A stretch of 64,000 nucleotides of DNA from Desulfurobacteriaceae bacterium (GCA_027051905.1 JALUGO010000005.1:115101-179100); one strand, 5' to 3'. Positions 26,347 through 35,425 are shown, counted from the first letter of the stretch. Notes: generated by a model from the sequence alone, not told the origin. A program made the numbers and translations.

Positions 26347-27857
26347 ACAGTAACTACCGCTCCTCCCCTCCTTGGGTCTCCCGCCCCTGTAAAGTTTGAG
26401 GTAACAAGCTGGACTCCGCCGAAAAAGAGGCTCTGCTCTTTGAAAACAGTTGTTCTGTAATGTCTCTTGACTTCGTTAACTGTCTCTTCTGGGAATCCCG
26501 GCTCCATGAATACCTCTCCGGCTTCATAGTGGAGGCGGGGAGCTCCCACGCTTTCCTCCGGCTCCATTTTAAAGATGAGGCTGTTGAGGATCGTCTGGAG
26601 AATTGCGCTCCTTATCCTGTTGCTTCCGGCGCTTCCAAGGAGGAGCAGAGGCCTTTCTCCCTCAAAGACTGCCGTTGGAGACATCATCGACGGAAGCCTC
26701 ACGTAGGCAGGCCACTTAAAGAACCCAAGTGGGTTCAGATCTTCCTCTCCCAGCATGTTGTTGAGCATAACTCCTGTTCCGGGAATAATAACTCCTGAAC
26801 CCTCCCCGTTTGTCGTGGTTACGGAAACCCCGTTTCCTTCTGAGTCGAAAACGCTTATGTGGGTTGTGTTTCCCCACAGGTTGAGCTTATTCTTAAACAG
26901 GGCTTTGTAGGAGTTGAGTATCTCCTCATCCCTCAGCAGCTTTTCTACCTCTTCACTGTGGAGGTTCTGGTTGACAAAATCCTTCCTGAACTTCTCTGTC
27001 GTCCTCATGGCCTCAATGAGGGCTCCTGCGTGGCTTACACCTCCCCAGCTTCCAAGGTCAGCCTCCGAAAGGAGCTCCGCCGTAAAACCTATCAGGATTC
27101 CACCGGAGGAGGGAGGAGGGTTTGTAAAAATTGTGAACTCTTTAAACGGAACCCTCAGGGGCTTTCTTTCATAAACCTTATACCTTGCAAGATCTTCCTT
27201 TCTTAGAAGCCCACCCCTTTCAGCAGAAATCCTCTCTATTCTGTCTGCAATCTCCCCTTCGTAGAAAGCCCACTGCCCTTCATCTATCAGGAGCTCCAGG
27301 AAGTTTGCGTAGTCCGGGTTTTTAAACAGGGTGTTCTCATCTATCAGTTTTCCACCAGGGGCGTAAACCTTTTTAGACTCTTCAGTTGCCGTGAATATGG
27401 GAGAGAGGAGTTTTACGAAAGAGGCCTGAAGCTTTGAAAGCCTTACTCCCTCTTTTGCGTAGCAGATGGCCGGAGAGAGAACTTCTCTTAAAGGTAGTTT
27501 TCCCCTCTCTGTGTGGACTCTGAGAAGACCTGCAACAAATCCCGGAACGGCAACGGAACCTGCCCCTATGTGGAAAACCTGTTTTGTGTCTCCAAAGTCC
27601 ACCTCTACCGGGTAGAAGTCGGGGTTTTCCACCCTTTTGGGAGGAACGTCAACAAAAAAGTCGTAGAGGAGCGGCTCTTCCCCCGGGGAGACGGAGAGTA
27701 GAAAACCTCCTCCCCCTGCCGACGTCAGTGCCGGCTCGGCCATAGGAGCTGCAAAGCAGGCGGCAACTGCCGCGTCGAAGGCGTTTCCCCCTGCCCTCAG
27801 AACTTCAGCTCCGGCCTCTGCCGTAAGTCTGTCTCCGGCCGCCACAACTCCTTTCAA
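26343..27857 (-). CDS. Gamma-glutamyltransferase-family protein, without signal peptide
   Basis: 504 residues from TTG 27857. Family motifs are AAGDRLTAEAGAEVLRAGGNA, TSAGGGGFLL, the autoprocessing site NTTHISVFDSEGN (Thr near 331 would be the nucleophile of the small subunit), and PGTGVMLNNML. Unlike typical periplasmic or secreted GGT, the protein begins directly with the catalytic domain and has no signal peptide, suggesting cytoplasmic action on gamma-glutamyl compounds. It overlaps the upstream GCS2-type ligase by four bases and shares its operon. Confidence 0.88.
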   Translation of the reverse strand: MKGVVAAGDRLTAEAGAEVLRAGGNAFDAAVAACFAAPMAEPALTSAGGGGFLLSVSPGEEPLLYDFFVDVPPKRVENPDFYPVEVDFGDTKQVFHIGAGSVAVPGFVAGLLRVHTERGKLPLREVLSPAICYAKEGVRLSKLQASFVKLLSPIFTATEESKKVYAPGGKLIDENTLFKNPDYANFLELLIDEGQWAFYEGEIADRIERISAERGGLLRKEDLARYKVYERKPLRVPFKEFTIFTNPPPSSGGILIGFTAELLSEADLGSWGGVSHAGALIEAMRTTEKFRKDFVNQNLHSEEVEKLLRDEEILNSYKALFKNKLNLWGNTTHISVFDSEGNGVSVTTTNGEGSGVIIPGTGVMLNNMLGEEDLNPLGFFKWPAYVRLPSMMSPTAVFEGERPLLLLGSAGSNRIRSAILQTILNSLIFKMEPEESVGAPRLHYEAGEVFMEPGFPEETVNEVKRHYRTTVFKEQSLFFGGVQLVTSNFTGAGDPRRGGAVVTV

Positions 27858-28927
27858 CAGAGCCTCCGGTTGAGGAGTGATACCTTAACAGCTGCTGAAG
27901 TATCTCCGGTTTTTTTAACTGCGTCAAGCTGTTCCTCAGCTTGTGTCGGCTCTGTTATAAGGTCTAAAAGCAGTTTCGATGCCTCTTTCTTCTTTCCAAA
28001 ACGTTTCCCGTAGAGGTTAACGAGGCGGTGGAGCTCCCTCCCAACTACCGACCTTCCCCTTTCTGTGATAAACGTTCCTGAAAGGCCGTGCCTTGCTGCA
28101 CTCCACCTGTTCTGGAGGTTTACCTGATGGAAGTCGGGGTTAACCCCCGTTTCGGCAAAGAGCTCTCCAACCATAACGGCGAGGGAAACAAGCCCTTCTA
28201 ACCTCTTAAAGTCTGCCACGGAGTCGCATATCCTCAGTTCAACTGTTCCAAAGTCCGGCCTTGGCCTGACGTCCCACCAGATGTCCTTGAGGCTCTCTAC
28301 CACTCCTGCCTCTTTCAGTCTCCCGTAAAGCTCTAAGAACTCTTCAAAGTTTTTAAAGTGCTGGGGAGTCCCCGCCCTTGGCAGTTGCTCAAAGAGTTTA
28401 CTCCTGTAAGAGAGGATTCCTGTATTTTTCCCTCTGAAAAAGGGGGAAGAGGCTGAAAGGGCTAAGAAGAGAGGGGAGTATTTCACAAAGGCGTTGTAGG
28501 CGTTCATCATGCTCTCCTCGTCGGAGAAGCCAACGTGAATGTGGAGGCCGTAGATAAGGAAGTTCCTCAGGACTTCCTGAAACTCTTCCAGGAGCCTCAG
28601 GTAGCGTTCGTTCTCGGTAACCTTTACCTTTTCAGGCTCTGCCGTTGGATGGATTCCGGAGGCAGAGAGCAAAAACCCCTTTTCTTCTCCAAGGGCACAG
28701 ACCTTTTCAACGGCTGAGTGGAGCTCGGAGACCGCCGACTCAGGCTCTTCGTGAACTCCCGTTACAAACTCAACCATAGACTGTAGAAACTCTTTCTGAA
28801 CCAGCGGAGTCGGTAGGTTTTCAAAGATTAAGTGGGAAGCCCTTTTCAGGTTAAGGGTTTCCGGGTCAATCAGCTGAACCTCAAGCTCGATGCCAACTGT
28901 AAACGGTTTAGACGGGTTAAACTTCAC
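27854..28927 (-). CDS. Carboxylate-amine ligase of the GCS2 family (YbdK-like glutamate-cysteine ligase)
   Basis: 357 residues from GTG 28927 with GAGGAAG before it. It has TVGIELEVQLIDPETL at the N-terminus (metal/ATP-binding Glu residues), GLHIHVGFSDEESMMNAYN, and DVRPRPDFGTVELRICDS, the hallmark stretches of GCS2. Members ligate glutamate to cysteine or other amines with weak to good activity. Its partnership with a gamma-glutamyltransferase and a CPA2 antiporter suggests gamma-glutamyl thiol or related metabolite turnover; that link is inference. Confidence 0.87.
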   Translation of the reverse strand: MKFNPSKPFTVGIELEVQLIDPETLNLKRASHLIFENLPTPLVQKEFLQSMVEFVTGVHEEPESAVSELHSAVEKVCALGEEKGFLLSASGIHPTAEPEKVKVTENERYLRLLEEFQEVLRNFLIYGLHIHVGFSDEESMMNAYNAFVKYSPLFLALSASSPFFRGKNTGILSYRSKLFEQLPRAGTPQHFKNFEEFLELYGRLKEAGVVESLKDIWWDVRPRPDFGTVELRICDSVADFKRLEGLVSLAVMVGELFAETGVNPDFHQVNLQNRWSAARHGLSGTFITERGRSVVGRELHRLVNLYGKRFGKKKEASKLLLDLITEPTQAEEQLDAVKKTGDTSAAVKVSLLNRRLC

Positions 28928-28944
28928 GACTTCCTCAAAGAGGT

Positions 28945-30087
28945 TTAAATCTTAAAGATATCTTCGAGAATGTCCTCTTCAACCTCGTGGGGGAGCCTGT
29001 TTGAGATTATGGAGGCTATCAGGGAGGTAGAGACAATTACCAGCAGGAGGGCTACGTAGGTCTCCTCATCTATTATTCCCGATTTGAGTCCGAAAACTGA
29101 TGCAACGATTCCAAACGTTAGCCTCATGTTGAAAAACAGCCCTGCCAGCTTGTAAACGGCTCCCTTAAAGAGGTTTGCTGTTGCGTATATGGTTCCTATG
29201 TATTTTGTAATAAAGGCGATACTTCCAAGGAAGAGCGCCAGGAAGAGAACCTTCCAGCTCACAACGGAGAGCTCCACAGAATAACCGGCCTTAAAGAAGA
29301 AAAAGGGAGCCAGAAACCCGAAGATTATCGCCCTGATTTTCTTTTCGATTACGTGGTCTTTCCTGAAGAGCTCTGCAAAGAAAATTCCCGTTGTAAAGGC
29401 AAGAACCGCTTCGTTTATGTGAACCGTATCAGACAGAAACCCTAAAGCCACAAGGACTAACAGTATAAACCGGGTTTTGAACTCTATCTGGTTCCCGGTA
29501 TACCTCTCAAAGAGCTGTTCTCCCCACTTTGGAAGCTTTACAAGGAGTAGAACAAGTGCAACGGCAAACAGCAAGTTGTAGATGTTTATACCCTCAAAGA
29601 GAAAACTCATCGTCATCATACTCGATATGTCCACAACCATTGCCGCTGCAAGGAGAACCTGCCCTGCCGTGTGTTTTAAAAGTCCCTTCTCTTTTAAAAG
29701 TGGATAAACAAGGGCTAAAGACGTTGTTGAGAGAGCAATTCCAATCAGCAGAGAGGCCTCAAACGAGTAGTGTAGAACGTAGTGGGAAAAGTAGAAAACG
29801 CTAACGAGGGGGAAGAAGAACGATGAAAAACCTATAAAGAGGCTCTTCAGAAAGTGCCTTTTCATCAGCTCCGGGTCTGTTTCAAGGCCGGCAAAGAACA
29901 TAAGCCCCAAAAGGCCTAAGTTGGAGAGGAAGTCTATCCAGTGGAGCTCCCCAAGCTTCAAAACGTTTGAGGCGAAACCCCCCCCTAAAATCTCAAAAAT
30001 TGAGGATGAAAAGCCTAACTCTAAAGCTCCAATTCCGGCTAAGATTATGAGAACGCTTACAATTAAACTCTCTGTCTGAAGTTTCAC
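28945..30087 (-). CDS. CPA2-family cation/proton antiporter (Kef/NapA-like), membrane domain only
   Basis: About 380 residues from GTG 30087, which follows AGAAGGGGGTAG; an upstream in-frame extension is unlikely. About 12 hydrophobic segments. LGLLGLMFFAGLETDP and ALSTTSLALVYPLL match the membrane core of the CPA2 family. There is no C-terminal RCK/TrkA-N domain, so the ligand gating seen in KefB/KefC would need another protein. It heads an operon with the GCS2-like ligase and gamma-glutamyltransferase (17-base gap), which is suggestive because Kef systems are controlled by glutathione adducts. Confidence 0.85.
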   Translation of the reverse strand: MKLQTESLIVSVLIILAGIGALELGFSSSIFEILGGGFASNVLKLGELHWIDFLSNLGLLGLMFFAGLETDPELMKRHFLKSLFIGFSSFFFPLVSVFYFSHYVLHYSFEASLLIGIALSTTSLALVYPLLKEKGLLKHTAGQVLLAAAMVVDISSMMTMSFLFEGINIYNLLFAVALVLLLVKLPKWGEQLFERYTGNQIEFKTRFILLVLVALGFLSDTVHINEAVLAFTTGIFFAELFRKDHVIEKKIRAIIFGFLAPFFFFKAGYSVELSVVSWKVLFLALFLGSIAFITKYIGTIYATANLFKGAVYKLAGLFFNMRLTFGIVASVFGLKSGIIDEETYVALLLVIVSTSLIASIISNRLPHEVEEDILEDIFKI

Positions 30088-30138
30088 TGCTACCCCCTTC
30101 TGGAGGGAAAAGATTACCAAAAAGGAGCGTTCGGAGTT

Positions 30139-30891
30139 ATGAGAAACATAAAACTTACGCTTGAATACCTTGGAACCAACTACTACGGCTGGCAGTTTAT
30201 ACCGGGAAAACCAACGGTTCAGGGTAAAGTTAAGGAAGCCCTTGAAACGGTTTTAAGACATCCCGTTAAACTGACAGGGGCAAGCAGAACAGACGCCGGT
30301 GTCCACGCCCTGGGTCAGATTGCAAACTTTAAAACAGAGAGTGAGATGGAGCTCCCCCGCCTCCAGAGGGCCCTCAACGGTCTTCTCCCTCCAGACATTA
30401 AAGTCGTTGACATAGAGGAAGTTCCCGAAGAGTTTGACGCAAGGAGAAGCGCAAGAGGAAAAAGATACAGATACAGGATTTTTAACCGCCCCGTTCCAAG
30501 CCCTTTTGAGTACAGAAGAAGCTGGTTTATACCCTTTAAGCTGAACATTAACTCAATGAGGGAAGCCTCCAGATACCTCGTAGGAATCCACGACTTCTCC
30601 TCTTTTTACAAAAAAGACAAGAAAAAGGAAGTTAACACCGTAAGGGAAGTTAACGAAATTCGGATAGAGAGAAACGGCCACCTGGTTGAGTTTGTCTTCT
30701 ACGGCCGCTCGTTCCTGAGGCACATGGTGAGGGTTATGGTTGCAACGCTGGTAGAGGTTGGGAAGGGGGAGCTCCCCCAATCCGCCGTTAAGGAGATTTT
30801 AGAAGCCAAAGACCGCTCCTTTGCCCCCTACCTTGCACCTCCCGATGGCCTCTACCTTGAAAAGGTCTACTACGACGACTATCCTTACTGA
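30139..30891 (+). CDS. truA: tRNA pseudouridine(38-40) synthase
   Basis: 250 residues. GASRTDAGVHALGQ holds the catalytic Asp (near residue 55); LEYLGTNYYGWQ at the N-terminus and FYGRSFLRHMVRVMVATLVEVGKG toward the C-terminus, read as separate blocks, match TruA. It isomerises uridines 38-40 in the anticodon stem. It is divergent from the antiporter operon and 29 bases before gpmI. Confidence 0.96.
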   Translation: MRNIKLTLEYLGTNYYGWQFIPGKPTVQGKVKEALETVLRHPVKLTGASRTDAGVHALGQIANFKTESEMELPRLQRALNGLLPPDIKVVDIEEVPEEFDARRSARGKRYRYRIFNRPVPSPFEYRRSWFIPFKLNINSMREASRYLVGIHDFSSFYKKDKKKEVNTVREVNEIRIERNGHLVEFVFYGRSFLRHMVRVMVATLVEVGKGELPQSAVKEILEAKDRSFAPYLAPPDGLYLEKVYYDDYPY

Positions 30892-30920
30892 TAACAATTT
30901 TCAATTAGAAGGAGCTGGAG

Positions 30921-32519
30921 ATGGCAAAGTTTGTAACACTTGTAATCTTAGACGGTTTTGGATACAGCCCGAAAAAAGATGGGAACGCAATAGCCCTTGC
31001 AAATACGCCTTTCTGGGACTACCTCTGGAGCACCTACCCAAAAGGCCTTTTAAAAGCCTCTGGCGAGGCTGTTGGGCTTCCCGAAGGGCAGATGGGGAAT
31101 TCCGAAGTAGGCCACATGAACATAGGCGCCGGAAGAATCGTCTGGCAGGAAATAGTTAGAATCACAAAGGCCATAGAGAGCGGCGAAATTGAGAACAACT
31201 CCGTTCTAAATAAAGCCATTGAAACTGCAAAGGAAAAAAGGGTGAAACTTCACTTTATTGGTCTTCTCTCAGACGGAGGAGTTCACAGCCACATAAAACA
31301 CCTCTTTGGCCTTTTAGAGTTTGCAAAGAAAAAGGGACTTGAGAATGTTTGTGTTCACCCGATCTTAGACGGTAGAGACACCCCTCCAAAGAGCGCAGAA
31401 ATCTACCTGAAACAGCTGATTGAGAAGCTGAAAGAGCTCGGAGTCGGCTCCATAGGAACGATGGGAGGCCGTTACTACTACATGGACAGGGATAAGAGAT
31501 GGGATAGAACGGAAAAAGCCTACAATGCAATGGTTTTAGGTGAGGGATACAGGTGCACAGACCCGATAAAAGCCCTCCACGACGCCTATAGCAGAGGGGA
31601 GACCGACGAGTTCATTAAGCCTTACGTGATAAACCCTGAATGCTTAATAGAAGACGGAGACGTTGTCTTCTTCTTCAACTTCAGGGCAGACAGAATGAGA
31701 CAGATAGTTTCCGCTATTGGCCTTGAAAACTTCAACGGTTTTGAAAGGAAAAAGGTCGTTAAGCCCTCTTACGTTGCAACGATGACCCTCTACGACGAGA
31801 CCTTTCCATTTGACGTTGCATTCCCTCCTCAGGAGCTAAAAAACGTTTTAGGAGAGGTTATCTCTAAACTGGGATATAAACAGCTGAGAATTGCTGAAAC
31901 TGAGAAATACGCTCACGTTACCTACTTCTTCAACGGTGGAAGGGAGGAGCCATTCCCGGGAGAGGACAGGATACTGGTTCCCTCCCCAAAAGTTGCCACC
32001 TACGATCTCAAGCCTGAAATGAGTGCACCGGAAGTTACAGAGAAAGTTGTTGAGAGGATAAAGAGCGGGGAGTATAAGTTGATAGTCCTCAACTACGCAA
32101 ACCCTGACATGGTTGGCCACACAGGAAACCTTGAGGCAACGATAAAGGCGATTGAGACTATTGACAAGTGCCTTAAGCAGGTTGTTAAGACAACCCTTGA
32201 GATGGATGGCGTCTGCATAGTTACTGCCGACCACGGAAACTCAGAGCAGATGATAGACCCTGAAACCGGAGGCCCCTGGACTGCCCACACAACAAACCCT
32301 GTTCCCTTTGTGGTTGTTAAGGGAACCTGCGGAAGCTACAAAGTTAAGAGGAGAAGTAAAAAAGACGTGGAGCTCCCCGAAGAGTTCGCCGGCATTCCCG
32401 TTGTTGGAATACTTGGAGACATTGCTCCAACGATACTTCACATTTTAGGAGAGGAGACACCGCCTGAAATGACTGGAGATGTTATCGTAGAGGGTGAATT
32501 TGAAAATTGTAAAGTTTAG
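30921..32519 (+). CDS. gpmI: 2,3-bisphosphoglycerate-independent phosphoglycerate mutase
   Basis: 532 residues. The alkaline-phosphatase-like metal site appears as VILDGFGYSPKKDGNAI, the serine nucleophile as QMGNSEVGHMNIGAGR, and later metal ligands as YANPDMVGHTGN and TADHGNSEQM. It interconverts 3- and 2-phosphoglycerate in the cytoplasm using two Mn ions. The length is normal for the bacterial GpmI type. GGAGCTGGAG lies before the ATG. Confidence 0.96.
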   Translation: MAKFVTLVILDGFGYSPKKDGNAIALANTPFWDYLWSTYPKGLLKASGEAVGLPEGQMGNSEVGHMNIGAGRIVWQEIVRITKAIESGEIENNSVLNKAIETAKEKRVKLHFIGLLSDGGVHSHIKHLFGLLEFAKKKGLENVCVHPILDGRDTPPKSAEIYLKQLIEKLKELGVGSIGTMGGRYYYMDRDKRWDRTEKAYNAMVLGEGYRCTDPIKALHDAYSRGETDEFIKPYVINPECLIEDGDVVFFFNFRADRMRQIVSAIGLENFNGFERKKVVKPSYVATMTLYDETFPFDVAFPPQELKNVLGEVISKLGYKQLRIAETEKYAHVTYFFNGGREEPFPGEDRILVPSPKVATYDLKPEMSAPEVTEKVVERIKSGEYKLIVLNYANPDMVGHTGNLEATIKAIETIDKCLKQVVKTTLEMDGVCIVTADHGNSEQMIDPETGGPWTAHTTNPVPFVVVKGTCGSYKVKRRSKKDVELPEEFAGIPVVGILGDIAPTILHILGEETPPEMTGDVIVEGEFENCKV

Positions 32520-32564
32520 TTAGAAAATCTAAATTATTATTGAAACTAGAAAAAGGAGGGAGAG

Positions 32565-32963
32565 ATGAGCATTGACGTTCTTACAGAAAACCTGAAAGAG
32601 GCCATAAAGGCCGACCTTGAGAAGGAGGAGTTCGGCCACGTAAACGTTAGAAGGGCAAGGGAGCTCATAAGAGACCTTGGAGCCTACGTTTTAGACGTTC
32701 GGCCACCTGCCCACGTTGAGCATGAAAACGCTGAAGAGGCTGGAATTCCGGGAGCCATTTACATTCCATACCCGGAGCTCCCCGCACAGCTTGACCGCCT
32801 TCCAAAGCCCAAAAACCATCCTGTAATTGTTGGCTGTAAGAAAACAAGGCTTGCAAACAGGGTTGCAGGCCTCTTAATGGCCTTAGGTTACCTCAACGTT
32901 TATGTCCTTGACACAGACATAGACAACCTGATTGAGTGCCACAGAGCCCACACGGAAGGTTAG
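32565..32963 (+). CDS. Rhodanese-like domain protein with altered active-site loop
   Basis: 132 residues; a ~30-residue N-terminal helix region precedes a single rhodanese domain (AYVLDVRPPAHVEHENAEE, GAIYIPYPELPAQLDRLP, PVIVGCKKTRLANRVAGLL). The presumed catalytic Cys is present, but the loop reads C-K-K-T-R-L, so the first Arg is at Cys+4 rather than the usual Cys+5 and the common Gly is missing. Sulfur transfer is plausible, but the altered loop may change donor specificity. AAAAGGAGGGAG precedes ATG 32565. Confidence 0.8.
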   Translation: MSIDVLTENLKEAIKADLEKEEFGHVNVRRARELIRDLGAYVLDVRPPAHVEHENAEEAGIPGAIYIPYPELPAQLDRLPKPKNHPVIVGCKKTRLANRVAGLLMALGYLNVYVLDTDIDNLIECHRAHTEG

Positions 32964-32967
32964 TCAA

Positions 32968-33024
32968 AAAGGCCGCCTCCTGCACTATATTTAAGGTCTA
33001 ACACCATGTCAGGAGGCGGCCTTT
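32968..33024 (+). promoter_or_regulatory. 15-bp perfect hairpin sequestering the glcD RBS and start codon
   Basis: The arm 32968-32982 (AAAGGCCGCCTCCTG) is the exact reverse complement of 33010-33024, with a 27-base loop. The right arm contains the glcD Shine-Dalgarno AGGAGG and the first two bases of its TTG start. No U-run follows, so it is not a standard terminator. A TATATT lies at the left edge of the loop (32986-32991); transcripts starting from it would lack the left arm. Read-through from the rhodanese gene would therefore be translationally silenced (inference). Confidence 0.7.
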
Positions 33025-34399
33025 GCTATCTACGGAAGCAATCGGAAAAGACCTTGAAAAACTCTTAGGGAAAGAAAAGGTAAGAACATCTACAAGCTGG
33101 AGGCTCTCTTACGCTTACGACGGCACTCCCACCGGCTACAAAGGAGTTCCGGACGCCGTTGTCTTTCCTGAAACAGTGGAAGACGTAGCAAAGATCCTTT
33201 CTTATGCCAACGAAAGGGGTATTCCTGTTTACCCGAGGGGAGCAGGTTCAGGGCTTACCGGCGGAGCAGCTCCACTTGAAGGGGGAATTGTCGTTTCCAC
33301 AGAAAAGATGAACAAGATCTTAAAGATAGACGAAGACAACCTTGGAGTTCTTACTGAACCTGGAGTTGTAACCTACGACATTCAGAAAGAGGTTGAGAAA
33401 AAAGGCCTTTTCTACCCGCCAGACCCTTCAAGTTACAAGTACTCAACAATTGGCGGAAACATAGCTGAAAACGCTGGCGGCCCAAGGTGCGTTAAATACG
33501 GCGTAACGAAAGACTACGTAATGCAGTTAGAAGTTGTCTTTGCAGACGGAACTGTCTCTAAGGTAGGCTCTAAGGCTGTTAAGTCTGTTGCCGGTTACAA
33601 CCTGAAAGACCTGATAGTGGGTTCAGAAGGAACTCTTGCGTTCATAACAAAGGCATACCTGAAGCTGATTCCAAAACCTGAAGCCGTAAGGACGGCAATG
33701 GCCATCTTCCCCAAAGTTGAACAGGCAGCTCAGGCAGTTGCCGACATGTTTAAGGCCAAAGTCATTCCAACCGCCTGCGAATTTCTTGATAGAAACTCCA
33801 TAGTTGCCGTTGAGAACTATGCAAAGATAGGACTTCCAACTTATGCAGAGGGACTCCTTGTAATTGAAGTTGACGGATACGAAGCCGTTGTTGACGAGCT
33901 GATAAACAGGGCAGTTCAGGTCTGCAAAAAGGCCGGAGCTACAGAGATTAGAACGGCTTCGGACGAGAGCGAGAGGGAAGCCATCTGGATGGCAAGGAGA
34001 GCCGTTTCACCTGCAATTGTTCAGCTGAAGCCTAAAAAGATCAACGAAGACGTTGTTGTTCCAAGGAGCAGAATTCCTGAGCTGATTAAGGGCGTTTATA
34101 AAATTGCAGAGAAGTTCGACCTTATGGTTGTGAACTTTGGCCACGCAGGAGACGGAAACATCCACGTAAACTTTATGTATGAGCCCCACGAGGAAGAGAG
34201 AGTCCACAGGGCTGTAAGGGAAGTTTTTGAGTTTACGATTTCCCTTGAGGGTTCAATCTCCGGGGAGCACGGAATAGGCTGGATGAAAAAGGAGTTCCTC
34301 CCGTTAGAGGTTGGAAAAGCTCTGGAAAAGATGAAGGCGGTAAAGAAAGCCCTTGACCCAAACAACATACTGAACCCAGGAAAAATTTTTGACCTCTAG
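33023..34399 (+). CDS. glcD: FAD-linked oxidase, glycolate oxidase subunit GlcD family
   Basis: 458 residues from TTG 33023, seven bases after AGGAGG. FAD_binding_4 motifs YPRGAGSGLTGGA and GGNIAENAGGPRCVKYG, and the C-terminal VNFGHAGDGNIHVNF, SISGEHGIGWMKKEF and NPGKIFD match GlcD/D-lactate dehydrogenase-like flavoproteins that oxidise 2-hydroxy acids. No glcE/glcF iron-sulfur partner follows. The start is enclosed in the hairpin described at 32968-33024. The stop shares CTAG with the convergent tonB stop. Confidence 0.92.
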   Translation: MLSTEAIGKDLEKLLGKEKVRTSTSWRLSYAYDGTPTGYKGVPDAVVFPETVEDVAKILSYANERGIPVYPRGAGSGLTGGAAPLEGGIVVSTEKMNKILKIDEDNLGVLTEPGVVTYDIQKEVEKKGLFYPPDPSSYKYSTIGGNIAENAGGPRCVKYGVTKDYVMQLEVVFADGTVSKVGSKAVKSVAGYNLKDLIVGSEGTLAFITKAYLKLIPKPEAVRTAMAIFPKVEQAAQAVADMFKAKVIPTACEFLDRNSIVAVENYAKIGLPTYAEGLLVIEVDGYEAVVDELINRAVQVCKKAGATEIRTASDESEREAIWMARRAVSPAIVQLKPKKINEDVVVPRSRIPELIKGVYKIAEKFDLMVVNFGHAGDGNIHVNFMYEPHEEERVHRAVREVFEFTISLEGSISGEHGIGWMKKEFLPLEVGKALEKMKAVKKALDPNNILNPGKIFDL

Positions 34400-35013
34400 T
34401 TCCCCAGAGCTCTCTTCAGGTTGAACTCAATCTGAAGCTGAAAAGTGAGTTTGTCGTTCTTTATTGAAGAGGGAATAGGAGGGAATCTGGCCTGCTTTAT
34501 GGCTATACAGGTAGCCTCCGTGAGTATGGGAGCTCCCTCCATCCCCCTGCACTCCACCGCCCTCCCGCTTCTGTCAACAGAAAACTGAACAGTTACAGCT
34601 CCTTCAACACCCTTTTCTATGGCTTCAAGAGGATAGAAAATGGTCTCCTCTATCGCTCTCCTTACAGCATCCAGGTAGCTGAGAGGAAGGTTTCCCTGAA
34701 GGGATCTTAGACTGCCTCCCTTTTTCCTTTCCTCCTTCAGGCTTCTCTCGGAAATTCTTTTCTCTGCTTCCTTACTTTCCAGCTTCGATTCAGGAACCTC
34801 CTCAACCTTCCGCTCTTCCTCTTTACTTTTCCCTGAACTCCTCTCTACGCTTACTCTTTCAACCTGTCGTTCCGGGCGAACAAGGGAAATTTTTATCACT
34901 TCCTTAATCTCCAATTTAGGGGGCTGAAGAACAGAAACTGTAAGCTCAAAAAAGAGAAATTCTATCAGGGCGGCTGCCGTAACAGAGATAATCAGTCTAA
35001 CGCCTGTTCTCAT
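34396..35013 (-). CDS. tonB: TonB-family energy transducer
   Basis: 205 residues. One N-terminal membrane helix, then a Ser/Glu/Lys/Arg-rich linker (instead of the Pro-rich spacer of enteric TonB), then a C-terminal domain beginning near SYLDAVRRAIEETIFYPLEA and containing GAVTVQFSVDRSGR and ARFPPIP, typical of TonB_C. It carries proton-motive energy from ExbBD to outer-membrane receptors. It overlaps exbD by 17 bases. No TonB-dependent receptor gene is in the window. Confidence 0.88.
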   Translation of the reverse strand: MRTGVRLIISVTAAALIEFLFFELTVSVLQPPKLEIKEVIKISLVRPERQVERVSVERSSGKSKEEERKVEEVPESKLESKEAEKRISERSLKEERKKGGSLRSLQGNLPLSYLDAVRRAIEETIFYPLEAIEKGVEGAVTVQFSVDRSGRAVECRGMEGAPILTEATCIAIKQARFPPIPSSIKNDKLTFQLQIEFNLKRALGN

Positions 35014-35425
35014 TTTTTTCCTTTGCCAGCAGCCCTATCGAGTTTATTCCGGCCTTCTGGGCAGCATCCATAACGTTTACCAGCGACTGAACGGGAGCTC
35101 CCCTATCGGCATCAACAACCAGAGAAACCAGGAGGTCTTCTTTTTTAAAGCTTTTAAAAAGCCTTACGAGCTCATCAAAGTTCATCTTCGTATCCCCGTA
35201 GTAGATAGCCCCATTCCTCTTTATAACAACGGTAACAACTTTCCTCTTCGGTTTAAAAGAACTCTTCTGAACCGTTTCAGGAGGGTTTGTTTTCATTGCA
35301 AGCCCGGGAATGATACTTCCAGCTATAAGAACAAAAAAGGCAAGAAGAAAGAGCATAACGTCAACCATTGGAACAATAATAAGTTCAGGTTTTTCCTCAC
35401 ATTCACTGTCTCTAAAGAGGAACAT
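34997..35425 (-). CDS. exbD: Biopolymer transport protein ExbD/TolR family
   Basis: 142 residues: a short cytoplasmic N-terminus, IIVPMVDVMLFLLAFFVLIAG containing the proton-path Asp typical of the family (in blocks), and a periplasmic domain with VVTVVIKRNGAIYYGDTK and VVDADRGAPVQSLVNVMDAA. It pairs with ExbB and feeds TonB downstream. exbB is divergent, not in the usual same-strand position. Confidence 0.9.
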   Translation of the reverse strand: MFLFRDSECEEKPELIIVPMVDVMLFLLAFFVLIAGSIIPGLAMKTNPPETVQKSSFKPKRKVVTVVIKRNGAIYYGDTKMNFDELVRLFKSFKKEDLLVSLVVDADRGAPVQSLVNVMDAAQKAGINSIGLLAKEKNENRR

